Source: Spirochaetota bacterium
GTDB taxonomy: Bacteria > Spirochaetota > Leptospiria > Turneriellales > Turneriellaceae
Reading direction: 5' to 3'
Length of the DNA stretch: 13,247 nt
Assembly: GCA_029561505.1 (NCBI GenBank)
Contig: JAKQXK010000438.1
Location: 1 to 13,247, forward strand
The notes below the pieces were generated by a model that saw only the letters and a list, made by a program, of their open reading frames with translations, did not search any database and was not told the origin of the DNA. How positions within the stretch are numbered: position 1 is the stretch's first letter; each line of letters starts with the position of its first letter. Positions 1-8,248 of the stretch are shown piece after piece. The position numbers were made by a program, and so were the translations under genes.

Positions 1-315
1 GTTGTCGCGCAGGGGCCACCAGAGATTCCGAATATCGGTGTTGAATCGATTGCCAGGGGTTTGAAATCTGACAAGTTTGTGCGTATTCGTATGGGCGTCG
101 GGCCGGTGAAGATTCGCGGTAAAGAGTTTCCCAATCCGAAAGAGAATGAAATCAAAGCGTTCATGCTTTCAGATTTTACTCTCGAAGAAAACATGAAGAT
201 TATCGAAGTCATCAACGATGCCGAAGCCGCGTTGCGCTCGATTCTCACTCAAGATATAAAAGACGTGCTCGCGCGTTTCAAACTCGGCGCAAAATTCTCC
301 AAAAACAACGCCTGA
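1..315 (+). CDS. pth: Peptidyl-tRNA hydrolase, C-terminal part (5' end outside window)
   Basis: The frame is open from base 1 to the TGA at 313-315 and gives 104 codons. The family is usually about 190 residues, so roughly the N-terminal 85-90 residues, with the catalytic His, lie outside the window. Pth releases peptides from prematurely dissociated peptidyl-tRNA in the cytoplasm. The family pattern 'G..GHNGLKSI...L....F.RLRIGIG' is matched by PNIGVESI at residues 10-17 from the window edge and FVRIRMGVG after it. The usual 'DVVDYVLG.F..EE' stretch corresponds to NEIKAFMLSDFTLEE. A TTG at 61 is only an internal codon, because homology continues upstream of it. Oddity: the normally invariant Asn of GHNG aligns with Ile here. 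TilS starts one base after the stop, so the genes are probably co-transcribed. Assignment rests on the C-terminal half only. Confidence 0.82.
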   Translation, partial: VVAQGPPEIPNIGVESIARGLKSDKFVRIRMGVGPVKIRGKEFPNPKENEIKAFMLSDFTLEENMKIIEVINDAEAALRSILTQDIKDVLARFKLGAKFSKNNA

Positions 316-316
316 G

Positions 317-1474
317 GTGCCGGTGCCACTCGAGCAAGGTCTCGCAGTGCTCTACCGCGCCGCTCAGAACAGCGATTTTGTCATCGTTGCCATCTCAGGG
401 GGGGCAGACAGCCTGCTTGCCCTGAACCTCACGTGCGAAGCGGCGGCTGCTGCGCCGCAGACTCAGGTGATCGGCTGGTATCTTCACCACTACAGTTCAG
501 GCATCGAACCCGCCCGAAAGGCCGTAATCGATCAGGCCGCCTTGAATGCGCAGGCACAAATACCCGGTCGCTTCACCCTCATCAGCGAAACTGCGGATAT
601 CGAACGTATTCACCGCCGGCTACGCACGAGTTGGGAACACGCAGCTGCGGTAACCCGGCGCCGGCGCCTGCGCCTCTTGGCAAATCGGCTGGCAAAAAAA
701 CCAGACTCTACCGTAAAAGTTGTGACGGGGCACAACCACAGCGATCTCGAAGAAACGGTGAGCCTCAGGCGTGCAAGGCTCATACCAGATTTTGCCCTGC
801 CCCGTTTAGCATGTGTCGATGAGATTACGGGGTTTCTGCGACCGCTCGCCTTCTGTTCGCGTACAGACGTACGCAAGCTTGCTGCCGCGCGGAATATAGA
901 ATGGTTTGACGATCCGGCGAACAATGACATGCGCTTCGCGCGCAATCGTCTGCGCCAAAATGGTACAGTGGTACCAGCACCGCACAGAGAATATCAGGCC
1001 GAACCTGCAAGATTTTTGCGCGTCAATGCGCGTGAATTTCGCATCGCTGCGTCTGAATTTGAACAGCTCAACGCACCTTCGCGCGCAAGGCTGATATTCG
1101 ACGCGTATCGGCGCCTCGGCATCACAAGGCGGTTCACGCGCAATCATTTTCAGCGCGCACAGATGTTGCCGTTCAGCCTGCCACCCTTCTTCGCACACTT
1201 TGAAACGCTGAATAATCTCGCATATGTAGTTTTTCGCCGCGGCCTCGCTGAAAGTCTGTCTCTTCCCGAGAGCAGCCAAACCCACTACGTGCGCGGCGAC
1301 AAAATTACCCGCAGCACGGTGATCGCGACACCTTATGGCCACAAGTCTCTCACGAAAATATTCAGCGAGCGCAGGTATTCGCCACGCCAGCGCCGACAGA
1401 CGATTGTCTATTTTAAATCTGGCTCAGATAAATATGCCGACAGAGTCGCCTTCAGCACAGGTTACGAAAAATGA
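317..1474 (+). CDS. tilS: tRNA(Ile)-lysidine synthase TilS
   Basis: TilS uses ATP and lysine to convert C34 of the CAU-anticodon tRNA(Ile) to lysidine, so the tRNA reads AUA and is charged with isoleucine. The N-type ATP pyrophosphatase P-loop is SGGADS at residues 27-32. The second family motif appears as GHNHSDLEET at 138-147, a variant of 'HHxDDQxET' that keeps His139, Asp143 and Glu146. FLRPL (173-177) and the 'DP.N.D..F.RNRLR' signature (199-213) follow. The last 60 residues resemble the TilS C-terminal domain (K..FSERRYSPRQRR). At 385 residues the length fits a one- or two-domain TilS. The start is GTG at 317, one base after the pth stop; a second in-frame GTG at 323 is an alternative. 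The stop overlaps the next gene's ATG (ATGA), suggesting translational coupling. Confidence 0.9.
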   Translation: MPVPLEQGLAVLYRAAQNSDFVIVAISGGADSLLALNLTCEAAAAAPQTQVIGWYLHHYSSGIEPARKAVIDQAALNAQAQIPGRFTLISETADIERIHRRLRTSWEHAAAVTRRRRLRLLANRLAKKPDSTVKVVTGHNHSDLEETVSLRRARLIPDFALPRLACVDEITGFLRPLAFCSRTDVRKLAAARNIEWFDDPANNDMRFARNRLRQNGTVVPAPHREYQAEPARFLRVNAREFRIAASEFEQLNAPSRARLIFDAYRRLGITRRFTRNHFQRAQMLPFSLPPFFAHFETLNNLAYVVFRRGLAESLSLPESSQTHYVRGDKITRSTVIATPYGHKSLTKIFSERRYSPRQRRQTIVYFKSGSDKYADRVAFSTGYEK

Positions 1475-2514
1475 AGCTGCGGCGCATTCAGTTTCCGGGT
1501 AAAACCCTGATTGTTTCGAGTGGTGATGCGCGTTACCAGATATTTGCGCTCTATTTTATCTCGCTCTGGCAAAACAGATTCAATGCCAAACCCGATCTTC
1601 ACCTCGTCGGCGCAGCGGAGAGGTTACCGGCAGCAACAGATTTAGCCTATTCGATAAAGCTACCTGGCAGTTTCTTGAAAACGTTGTACTTCTTTCTGGG
1701 CCGGCGATACAAAACCATTGTATTTCTGAACCCCGACCTTAAGGCTGACCGCAACCTGCGCTGGGCGGCGAGACTCGCCGGCGTGAGCAACCGCGCGGGC
1801 TTTGCGCCGTTACGGTCATGGACATTGCTAAACCACACTCTGCCTTATAACGCAGAGAACCACCATTTTGTTCACCAGTTAAAGATATTCTTCGAACACC
1901 TGTGCGGTGAAAAGGTTTCCGACTGGCAGATGCCGCGGTTTGATCAAACGAATTTGGCTGAGAACCCGCGGCGAACCGACGGCCTCATCGCAATCGACAT
2001 CGCCGACGCGGCCACCGCCCACCTCGCGCCCCAACTGCAGAAGCTCATGAATATCGTCACCCGCACGCAGACGTGCACCCTCGTAATTCGCAGCAGCGAC
2101 GAGAATGCCGCAGAAGCCGAACAGCATGTTCAGCAGTTTGCGAAAAATCTCAGCACTTTTATGACCGAGCGCGCAATCGAAAACACGCAGCTCGTGCTGA
2201 ATCCCCCCTCTCGTGATCTGGCGCAGCTCGCCGCTGCAGCTGACTGGGTGACGGGCACCGATGCAGAATTGCTGAATCTCGCGGCGTTTCTGAGCGTGCC
2301 GAGCCTCAGTGTTTTCGGGCCACTTAACGAGCGTGTCTGGCAGCCTTTTTCGACGCGCGCACGGGCGCTCACCGGCGATTTTGCCTGCCGGCCCTGCACT
2401 GCTTTTCCGGGTCAGGTTCATTGTACCAACCCGATTGAGTGGCAGTGCATGCGTGACCTGACGGGCGAGCTTTGGGCGGCAACTCTCACTGCGCAGCTTC
2501 GACGCGGCAAGTGA
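1471..2514 (+). CDS. Glycosyltransferase family 9 (heptosyltransferase-like) protein
   Basis: This 347-residue protein has GT-B, family 9 features: an N-terminal acceptor domain with SSGDARY at 16-22 where the family has 'GD', and WAARLAGVSNRAGF at 98-111, typical of the heptosyltransferase 'LAG...RIGF' segment. The C-terminal donor half has VTGTDAELLNLAA (260-272), SVFGPLNERVW (280-290) and a four-Cys cluster (C306, C309, C318, C326) seen in many GT9 enzymes. Known members transfer heptose or related sugars from a nucleotide donor to the LPS core at the inner face of the cytoplasmic membrane. The canonical 'D-T-G-x-x-H' motif reads D-A-E-L-L-N here, so the acceptor or donor may differ, or activity may be reduced. 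The ATG overlaps the tilS stop by four bases. The sugar and acceptor cannot be named from sequence. Confidence 0.82.
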   Translation: MKLRRIQFPGKTLIVSSGDARYQIFALYFISLWQNRFNAKPDLHLVGAAERLPAATDLAYSIKLPGSFLKTLYFFLGRRYKTIVFLNPDLKADRNLRWAARLAGVSNRAGFAPLRSWTLLNHTLPYNAENHHFVHQLKIFFEHLCGEKVSDWQMPRFDQTNLAENPRRTDGLIAIDIADAATAHLAPQLQKLMNIVTRTQTCTLVIRSSDENAAEAEQHVQQFAKNLSTFMTERAIENTQLVLNPPSRDLAQLAAAADWVTGTDAELLNLAAFLSVPSLSVFGPLNERVWQPFSTRARALTGDFACRPCTAFPGQVHCTNPIEWQCMRDLTGELWAATLTAQLRRGK

Positions 2515-2516
2515 TT

Positions 2517-2532
2517 AGCCGCGCGGGCGGCT
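2517..2532 (+). repeat. Short GC-rich hairpin after the GT9 gene
   Basis: AGCCGC (2517-2522) and GCGGCT (2527-2532) form a 6-bp stem with a 4-base loop, beginning three bases after the stop codon. No T-run follows, so it is not a convincing intrinsic terminator. It may be a weak pause, a 3'-end stabiliser or chance. Confidence 0.3.
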
Positions 2533-2543
2533 GTAGCATGATG

Positions 2544-2552
2544 TGACATAAT
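2544..2552 (+). promoter_or_regulatory. Candidate extended -10 promoter for the OmpA-family gene
   Basis: TGACATAAT fits an extended -10 element (TG, one base, then a CATAAT hexamer), about 95 bases before the chosen ATG at 2647. No good -35 hexamer lies 17 bases upstream. A TTGACA at 2562-2567 is a perfect -35 hexamer but has no acceptable -10 at 16-18 bases. The 2515-2646 gap is the only place for a promoter before the OmpA gene, but this exact call is tentative. Confidence 0.25.
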
Positions 2553-2646
2553 GTGCTTGCCTTGACACCTAGATATTGGCCGCTTGGGCCTCGCACGCTT
2601 AAATTGCCGACCATATGAAGGCGGTGCAGCGTCTAATGAGTACAAA

Positions 2647-3954
2647 ATGAAGGCCGGCACGCCGTATCGGTTTTTCCCGCAAATATTTGTGATTGCGATC
2701 GCTGTCTTTTTTTCTGCGCCTACGGGCGCGGCGAAAGGTGCGGCCCGCGGTGTCGTGAAGCCCGAAAAAAAGCCGCCGACAGACGTCGTGGCAGAAGCCG
2801 AAGGCAAGGTGCTGCGGTGGCAGTTCAACGCTGGTGAAATTCTCGAACTCAAGAAGTTCTCAGAGCAAGTGATCAAAACCGGTGGCGCGTCTGAAAAGCG
2901 CTCGGTTTTTCACCGCGTATTGCTTGAAAACCGCGCCGTCGAGCCTGCACAGGGTTATCAGCTTGAAGGCACCTTCACGACGCTGGTTCGTGGCGCGGCT
3001 TCAGAAAGCGCATTTACAGAAACTGAACGCCATAGCGCGAGCTTTCATCTCACACCTGCGGGCAGATTCTCGGTACCTGTTGACCAGTACATGCCGAACA
3101 TACGTTCGGTGCCGACGTTTTCTGAATTGAGAGACCCGGCGTTGAAAGAAGACGCCGCGATGGAGCCTGGCACAACATGGGAGAAGCCCGGTGAAGAGGT
3201 GATGCGATTCACCAACCTGGTCACTGTACCTTTCAACGTGCGCTACGAATACCGCGGACTCGAAAACGTAAAGTCACAGGACGGCGAAAAGAACTGCCAT
3301 AAGTTCATTGCCAACTATGAACTGAACTATGGCGATGCCGAACAGGGCGGCCCGCGCGTTTTTGGTTATGTCACCTCAATCTGGTTCTGGGACGCCGCGC
3401 AGGGTATACCCTACTACGCGCAAGAAGACTACAACGTCATTATAGTCAACGAAGCGGGTATCGCAAATGAATTCAAAATCAAAAGCCGCAGCTATTACCG
3501 TAAGTTTCAGGCGCGCTCTGATGCTGAAAAGATCACCCTGGCGGAAAAACTGCGCGAAGAACTCGTCACAGAGAACCCGCAAATTTCAGTGCGCGTAACC
3601 GACAACGGCGTTGCGATTTCGCTGCCTGAAGTTTTTTTCGATACCGATAGCGCAAAATTAAGTGGCGATGCGAAAACGGCGCTGCGCCAGATCGGCAAAC
3701 CCCTGGCAGCCGCGAAAAGCAGGCATATTCGGGTGCGCGGCCACACCGACAGCACGGGCGATGAGAAACACAACCAACAGCTCTCAGAAAAACGTGCCGA
3801 GGCAGTCGCCGATTACCTGATCGACAAGGCCGAACTCAACCCTGACACGCTGAGCTTTGAAGGCCGCGGAGCGCGCGACCCGGTTGCCGATAACTCCATT
3901 GCTGAAGGGCGGGCGAAGAACCGTCGCGTCGAAATTATTCTGCTCGATAAATAG
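2647..3954 (+). CDS. Exported OmpA-family (peptidoglycan-binding) protein
   Basis: The 435-residue product starts with a signal peptide: basic start, hydrophobic core FVIAIAVFF at about 14-22, and a likely SPase I site near SAPTGAA (23-29). A unique region of about 280 residues, rich in aromatic and beta-type alternation, follows. The C-terminal OmpA domain spans about 313-435: FFDTDSAKL (330-338), then GHTDSTGD (365-372) with the diaminopimelate-binding Asp368, SEKRA with Arg383, and NRRVEI (425-430). The protein probably bridges the outer membrane or periplasm to peptidoglycan. I chose ATG 2647 because it opens directly into the signal peptide. The frame extends upstream to a TTG at 2584, but those 21 residues are hydrophilic and would bury the signal. 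The function of the middle region is not recognised. Confidence 0.88.
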   Translation: MKAGTPYRFFPQIFVIAIAVFFSAPTGAAKGAARGVVKPEKKPPTDVVAEAEGKVLRWQFNAGEILELKKFSEQVIKTGGASEKRSVFHRVLLENRAVEPAQGYQLEGTFTTLVRGAASESAFTETERHSASFHLTPAGRFSVPVDQYMPNIRSVPTFSELRDPALKEDAAMEPGTTWEKPGEEVMRFTNLVTVPFNVRYEYRGLENVKSQDGEKNCHKFIANYELNYGDAEQGGPRVFGYVTSIWFWDAAQGIPYYAQEDYNVIIVNEAGIANEFKIKSRSYYRKFQARSDAEKITLAEKLREELVTENPQISVRVTDNGVAISLPEVFFDTDSAKLSGDAKTALRQIGKPLAAAKSRHIRVRGHTDSTGDEKHNQQLSEKRAEAVADYLIDKAELNPDTLSFEGRGARDPVADNSIAEGRAKNRRVEIILLDK

Positions 3955-3955
3955 C

Positions 3956-6916
3956 TTACTGCAGAACGTTGCCACTCTTGTCGATACGGCGCAACACAAC
4001 ATCAGGGTTCTTCTTATCGTTAGTCTGAAATGCGAGCGCACACACGCCTCGGTTATTCACGCGCATTTCGACGAGCTGCATGCCCCCGGCAGGAAAAAGT
4101 CGCGTGAACAGTCGATGCCCGCCCGCGTCGACGCACATTACGTAGACATCGGTATTCTTGCCAGGCGTTAAATGCGGCTGAGCGTGCAGCGCACCCGTGG
4201 TGCGGCCGGCAGCGCAGACATAGGCATCGCTTGCTGCAAGGCGCTCGATTGTCAGATTCTCATCACCCGCGAAATTGCGCGTCCAGCGGGTGCTGCCCTC
4301 GGTGTCTTCGGCGGCAATCGAAATACCGCGGCGGTATTGAAGACGGGTGAAATCCCCCGCGTAATACCTTGTGCCCGAAGGTGCCAGTGCCAGCTGCCTG
4401 AACGAACGCGCTTTCGTGAGGCGCCCAGTTGACTTACCGGTTTCAAAACTGAACATCTGGTTCTGGGCTGTAAGTGCAATGCTGCCATCGCCCATCACCT
4501 GCATTTCGCTGATACGTTCACCGCGGTTCAATTCACTCTGCTCAAGCGCACCGGTTGCGCTGAGTTTTCTCAGGCTGCGCCGGCCCGAAAACTCAACGTA
4601 AGCATAGACATTGCCGCCTGCATCGACCGCAAGCGCATGCGCCTGAGTTCGCTGGCAGCTGCCGGCTTTGCCCCAGGTATTCTCCCATCTGGGTGTAAGC
4701 GCGCTGTCGAGTTGCATGACGTAAACAACGAGATTCTGCCCGGTTTTGCATTTTTTGTCGGCAGCACCGTCGATTTCGCCGGGCCTGACACCCGCAATGA
4801 TAACGCCTTCGCCCGCTGCGGCCATCGCCTGCACCGAGGGAAATTCTTGCTGCGCTCGTACCCGCAGGTCTTCGTCGAGCCTGTAAATACGTGTTGCACT
4901 ACCCTGCGCTGCCGCCGCAAAAAAGTCGCGGTCAGCGACGCCGAGCCGCAACAGCCGATCGGGCTCGAGACTGGTGAGCATCGGCTCAATGCCGATCGCG
5001 TAGGCATTCGCGGGCAGATTCGCGGCCGCGATTTTCTGCCAGCCGACGCTGCCTGCAAGATCGTATGCAGTGCGCCCGGCGCCGTTTCGCACCGTCACCG
5101 AAGCGCCAAAATTTACGAGCGATTCAAATAGCTGCAGCGCTGCTTCGAGATCGGGATTATTGTCATTCGAAGCGGCGATGTGCAGCGCGGTATCACCCGC
5201 GTTATTCTGAAAATCACTGTGCTGGTAACCCAGCACAAGGTAGAGCCACTCTTGAAGCTCTTGATTCTTCAGCTTGTTGTAGCGACTGCTCAGTGCGAGT
5301 TTATGCAATAGGGTATTACCCTGAAGATCTTTGGCCTCACTCTGCGCCCCGGCTTTCAGAAAAGCATCGGCCATCTTGAAGTTCTTGCGGTTCAACGCGT
5401 ATGAAAGCGCGTTGTTGCCGAATCGGTTCGCCGTGTTCAGATTGGCACCGGCCTTTTTCAGCACTGTCAGAAGCTCGACCGTCTTGCCATTGACTGCACC
5501 CGATTTGGCGATTTCCATCATCAGCGGTGTACTGCGGCCTTCGTCGCTCAGCGACACACCAAGGGCGATGAGCGCGCGGGTGGTCGCCGGGTCTTGCCTG
5601 CCGATCGCGACCGAGAGCGGGGTTTCACCGAGATTGTTCTTGAGTTCAAAGTTAGCACCGCGGTCTTTCAGCAGCTTTAGAATTCCTGTGCCGCCGGCGC
5701 GCGCGGCAAAATGCGCAGCGGTATTGCCGCTGTCACCCGTTACGTTGATGTCGGCAAATTTCGCTGCGACCAGCTTCATGGTGCCGAGCTGGTTTCTTTG
5801 CGCAGTAGTGTGGATAACGAGGTTTCCGGTTTTGTCGCGCGTATTAAAGTCGGCCCCTTTCTCGAGCAGGTCATTTACCTGTGTATAGCGGCCCGATTCA
5901 GATTGTTCAAAGAGCATTGGCCTGCCGCTTGCCGAAAGAGTATTCGGGTTCGCGCCGGCGTCGAGCAGAGCGCGAAACAGCTTTGCGCGCGCCGGGGTCA
6001 GTCGCGCCATGATATTCTGGTGCGAAATCTGCATCAAAGTCTTGCCAGACGCATCGCGCGTTTCGACTGAAAGTCCGCGCGCCAGCAGAGCTGGCAACAG
6101 ATCGGGAACCGTCTGTTTAACCACCATGACCAATGGTGAATTACCCTCACTGTCGGCGACATTCAGGTTTACCGAATTTTCGATGAGAAATCTGGCAAAG
6201 GTTACCCGCTCTTTTTTGATGGCTTCAACGACGAGCGCAAGCCCAGACTTTTCGTGCGCCATATTCAGGTTGGCGCCAGCCTTTGCCAGGGCCTCGAAAA
6301 GCTTCAACTGATTCGTGTCGTAGGCGATGCCCAACGCGTGGTTCGGCGCCGCATTGACATTTGCCCCCGCCGAAATCAGCGCGTTTGCGTAATCGCTTCG
6401 GCGCAGCTGCACCGCGCGCGCCAATGGTGCGAAGTTTTCAGCGTCAGGCCGGTTCACATCGGCGCCGGCCTTTAGCAGGGCTTCGAACACTGGTTTCTTA
6501 CCGAGTTGCACTGCGAGCATGAACGCACTCTGCCCTTTCGTGTTCACCCTATTCTTGTCGATGCCCTTTTCGAGCGCCGCAGTGAGCACCGGCAAGGGAC
6601 TTCGCGCCTTCAGAAGCGCGTGCAGGCACGAGTTGCCGTCGGCATCGGTGCTCGCTAAATCGGCCTGTTGCTCCATTAGCCACTGAAATGCAGGCAGATT
6701 GCCCGCCTCACAGACAAAGTGCAATGCGCGTTTACCCTTTTCGTCGGCCGCATTCACATCGACCTGCCCGAGTGCGTGTGCCTTTTGCGCCGCCTTCAGG
6801 TTGACCCGCCGCATTGCGGCGAGAAAGTCTTCTTGCGGCCCCGCCACAAGGGGCGAACACAGCATGGCTATCGCCGCCACGCTGCGATAGCTTTGCTGCA
6901 ATACGCGCCTGATCAT
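3956..6916 (-). CDS. Large exported ankyrin-repeat protein with C-terminal propeller-like domain
   Basis: This 986-residue protein begins with a probable signal peptide (residues 1-26, core VAAIAMLCSPLVAG). From about 30 to 635 runs a nearly continuous array of some 16 to 18 diverged ankyrin repeats, visible through recurring GADVN, GANLN, GANPN and GADFN turns and 'G.T.LH.A' starts (for example GDTALHIAA at 574-582). From about 640 to 986 the sequence changes to short beta-type units such as GNVYAYVEFSG (768-778) and TDVYVMCVDAGGHRL (922-936), resembling SBBP/PQQ-like propeller blades. Ankyrin arrays bind proteins, and the signal peptide suggests a periplasmic or surface partner. Its ATG shares ATGA with the stop of the upstream M23 peptidase gene, so the two are probably co-translated. 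The gene ends one base from the OmpA stop. Binding partner unknown. Confidence 0.85.
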   Translation of the reverse strand: MIRRVLQQSYRSVAAIAMLCSPLVAGPQEDFLAAMRRVNLKAAQKAHALGQVDVNAADEKGKRALHFVCEAGNLPAFQWLMEQQADLASTDADGNSCLHALLKARSPLPVLTAALEKGIDKNRVNTKGQSAFMLAVQLGKKPVFEALLKAGADVNRPDAENFAPLARAVQLRRSDYANALISAGANVNAAPNHALGIAYDTNQLKLFEALAKAGANLNMAHEKSGLALVVEAIKKERVTFARFLIENSVNLNVADSEGNSPLVMVVKQTVPDLLPALLARGLSVETRDASGKTLMQISHQNIMARLTPARAKLFRALLDAGANPNTLSASGRPMLFEQSESGRYTQVNDLLEKGADFNTRDKTGNLVIHTTAQRNQLGTMKLVAAKFADINVTGDSGNTAAHFAARAGGTGILKLLKDRGANFELKNNLGETPLSVAIGRQDPATTRALIALGVSLSDEGRSTPLMMEIAKSGAVNGKTVELLTVLKKAGANLNTANRFGNNALSYALNRKNFKMADAFLKAGAQSEAKDLQGNTLLHKLALSSRYNKLKNQELQEWLYLVLGYQHSDFQNNAGDTALHIAASNDNNPDLEAALQLFESLVNFGASVTVRNGAGRTAYDLAGSVGWQKIAAANLPANAYAIGIEPMLTSLEPDRLLRLGVADRDFFAAAAQGSATRIYRLDEDLRVRAQQEFPSVQAMAAAGEGVIIAGVRPGEIDGAADKKCKTGQNLVVYVMQLDSALTPRWENTWGKAGSCQRTQAHALAVDAGGNVYAYVEFSGRRSLRKLSATGALEQSELNRGERISEMQVMGDGSIALTAQNQMFSFETGKSTGRLTKARSFRQLALAPSGTRYYAGDFTRLQYRRGISIAAEDTEGSTRWTRNFAGDENLTIERLAASDAYVCAAGRTTGALHAQPHLTPGKNTDVYVMCVDAGGHRLFTRLFPAGGMQLVEMRVNNRGVCALAFQTNDKKNPDVVLRRIDKSGNVLQ

Positions 6917-8205
6917 TGGTCTTGAACCTCGGGAAAGGGAACATATAAATCAGGGTTAAAGTGTGTGTCGTTGTAATTCGTTCGCACTTCGAAATGCAGG
7001 TGGTTGCCCGTCGAATTGCCCGTCGTGCCGACTTCACCGATCACTTCGCCCGCCGCGACGCGGTCACCTGCCTGCTTGTAGCGCTTACGCTGGTGCGCGT
7101 AATAAGAAACGAGACCATTTTCATGGCGCACAACGGTCAAGATGCCATAACCCGTGTGGTCATTCTGTACTTCGACGACGCCGTCTGCCGCCGCATAGAT
7201 TGGTGTACCGCCTGAGGCTGCAAGATCGACACCCGTATGAAATGACGGCACCTTGCTAATCGGGTGCGTGCGGCCCCCATATTTGCTGGTGCGCCGGTAG
7301 CTTGAAGGGTCAAGTGGCAATATGAAAGGTTTGTCGAGGCTGTCTGAGCTCATTGTATAGCCCGAGCTCGAGAGAAATCCCCCGAAGACCCAGCCGTCAA
7401 TGCCGTCTGCCTGTACGCGCACCCAAACGGATCTCAGGCCCGCCAGACTTTCCCAGCTCGCCTGCCGCTCGACAATTCTTACGCTCTTTCCCTGGCGAAT
7501 GCGGCCTATCACCGTACCGTACGCGCTGGGCTCGTCGCGTACACTGAGATACGGGGGCTTCACGGTTTTTGAATTGCCACTCGAAATGTGGTTCGGGTCT
7601 TCTTTAGGTTCGTTTGCCGGGCCGACGCTGTCTGCGCGAGGTTCATCGCCGAGGTAACCCGAAAACACCCATCCTTCGACTTCACCCAGCGCACGCACCC
7701 GCGCCCATTTGGCTGCCCGCCCATCAATATAATCGTCGTTGTCTGACATCTCAAGCACAATAACTTCGGTATTTCGAACCAGCATGCCGGCCTCGGGTGC
7801 ACCACGGTCAGGCCTCGTTCGCACGTAGAGTGCGTCAGCCGTTACGTACGATTTTTTGTCGATACTGCGAAATGCCACCGCGACTTCGCCTTCAGGCTGA
7901 ACCTCTTTCGCAAGCATGCCGAGCCGCACGAAACCTTCGCGGCCGTCGCTGGCCCTGATACGCACCCAGGCCTGCGACAAATCGGTTTGCTCGAGCGCTT
8001 CTTCGGTATAAACGACCGTTACCACCTCGTTGATCGCGAGATTTTTGAGGGGTTTGCCAGATTTTTCAGAAGGGGCTGAGAGCATTGGCGTGTATTGCTT
8101 CACGTATGCAGGGCCGGCAGCGGCAAGAGGCAGAGTCGCCAGCAACAAAACCGCCACCATTTGCAACGCGCCGCGCGGCGGTTTTTTTAGAATACGGTTG
8201 GGCAT
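6913..8205 (-). CDS. Exported SH3b-domain M23 metallopeptidase (LytM-like)
   Basis: The 430-residue product has a basic start and a hydrophobic signal (MVAVLLLATLPLAAAG at 16-31). Three SH3b-like modules follow, at roughly 32-105, 120-190 and 215-280; each ends in a 'WV(R)..DG..GWV..G(F/Y)L'-type strand. The peptidase domain occupies about 295-425. Zinc and catalytic residues are all present: GGRTHP (310-315), H323-T-G-V-D327, H371 in YYAH, and HLH with H404 (402-404). M23 enzymes cut peptide cross-bridges of peptidoglycan, and SH3b modules usually bind the wall. The intact ligands favour an active endopeptidase over an EnvC/NlpD-type activator. No clear Shine-Dalgarno precedes the ATG; an internal ATG at codon 16 would still leave a signal peptide. 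It is the first gene of a two-gene unit with the ankyrin protein. Confidence 0.9.
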   Translation of the reverse strand: MPNRILKKPPRGALQMVAVLLLATLPLAAAGPAYVKQYTPMLSAPSEKSGKPLKNLAINEVVTVVYTEEALEQTDLSQAWVRIRASDGREGFVRLGMLAKEVQPEGEVAVAFRSIDKKSYVTADALYVRTRPDRGAPEAGMLVRNTEVIVLEMSDNDDYIDGRAAKWARVRALGEVEGWVFSGYLGDEPRADSVGPANEPKEDPNHISSGNSKTVKPPYLSVRDEPSAYGTVIGRIRQGKSVRIVERQASWESLAGLRSVWVRVQADGIDGWVFGGFLSSSGYTMSSDSLDKPFILPLDPSSYRRTSKYGGRTHPISKVPSFHTGVDLAASGGTPIYAAADGVVEVQNDHTGYGILTVVRHENGLVSYYAHQRKRYKQAGDRVAAGEVIGEVGTTGNSTGNHLHFEVRTNYNDTHFNPDLYVPFPEVQDQ

Positions 8206-8248
8206 ACCAGCGGTCGTTGAATCAGGAGAAAAAACGTAAAGCGCTTTT

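Noticed and set aside
1879..2421. 180-codon minus-strand frame across the GT9 gene
   Set aside because: It lies opposite a recognisable GT9 gene and its product resembles no family.
2562..2567. TTGACA as a -35 box
   Set aside because: The hexamer is perfect, but no -10-like hexamer occurs 16-18 bases downstream.
2584..2646. Longer start (TTG at 2584) for the OmpA-family gene
   Set aside because: The extra 21 residues are hydrophilic and would put the signal peptide inside the protein. ATG 2647 opens straight into a signal sequence.
5331..5888. 185-codon plus-strand frame across the ankyrin gene
   Set aside because: It is antisense to a long, clearly coding ankyrin array, shows no recognisable domain, and looks like a shadow of its codon pattern.
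3956..6916. Ankyrin repeats as a DNA-level tandem repeat or CRISPR-like array
   Set aside because: The repeat is visible in the protein, but the copies are strongly diverged at nucleotide level, with no identical units or spacers.
8222..8229. CAGGAGAA on the plus strand as a ribosome binding site
   Set aside because: No start codon lies at a suitable distance, and it is upstream of the predicted promoter.
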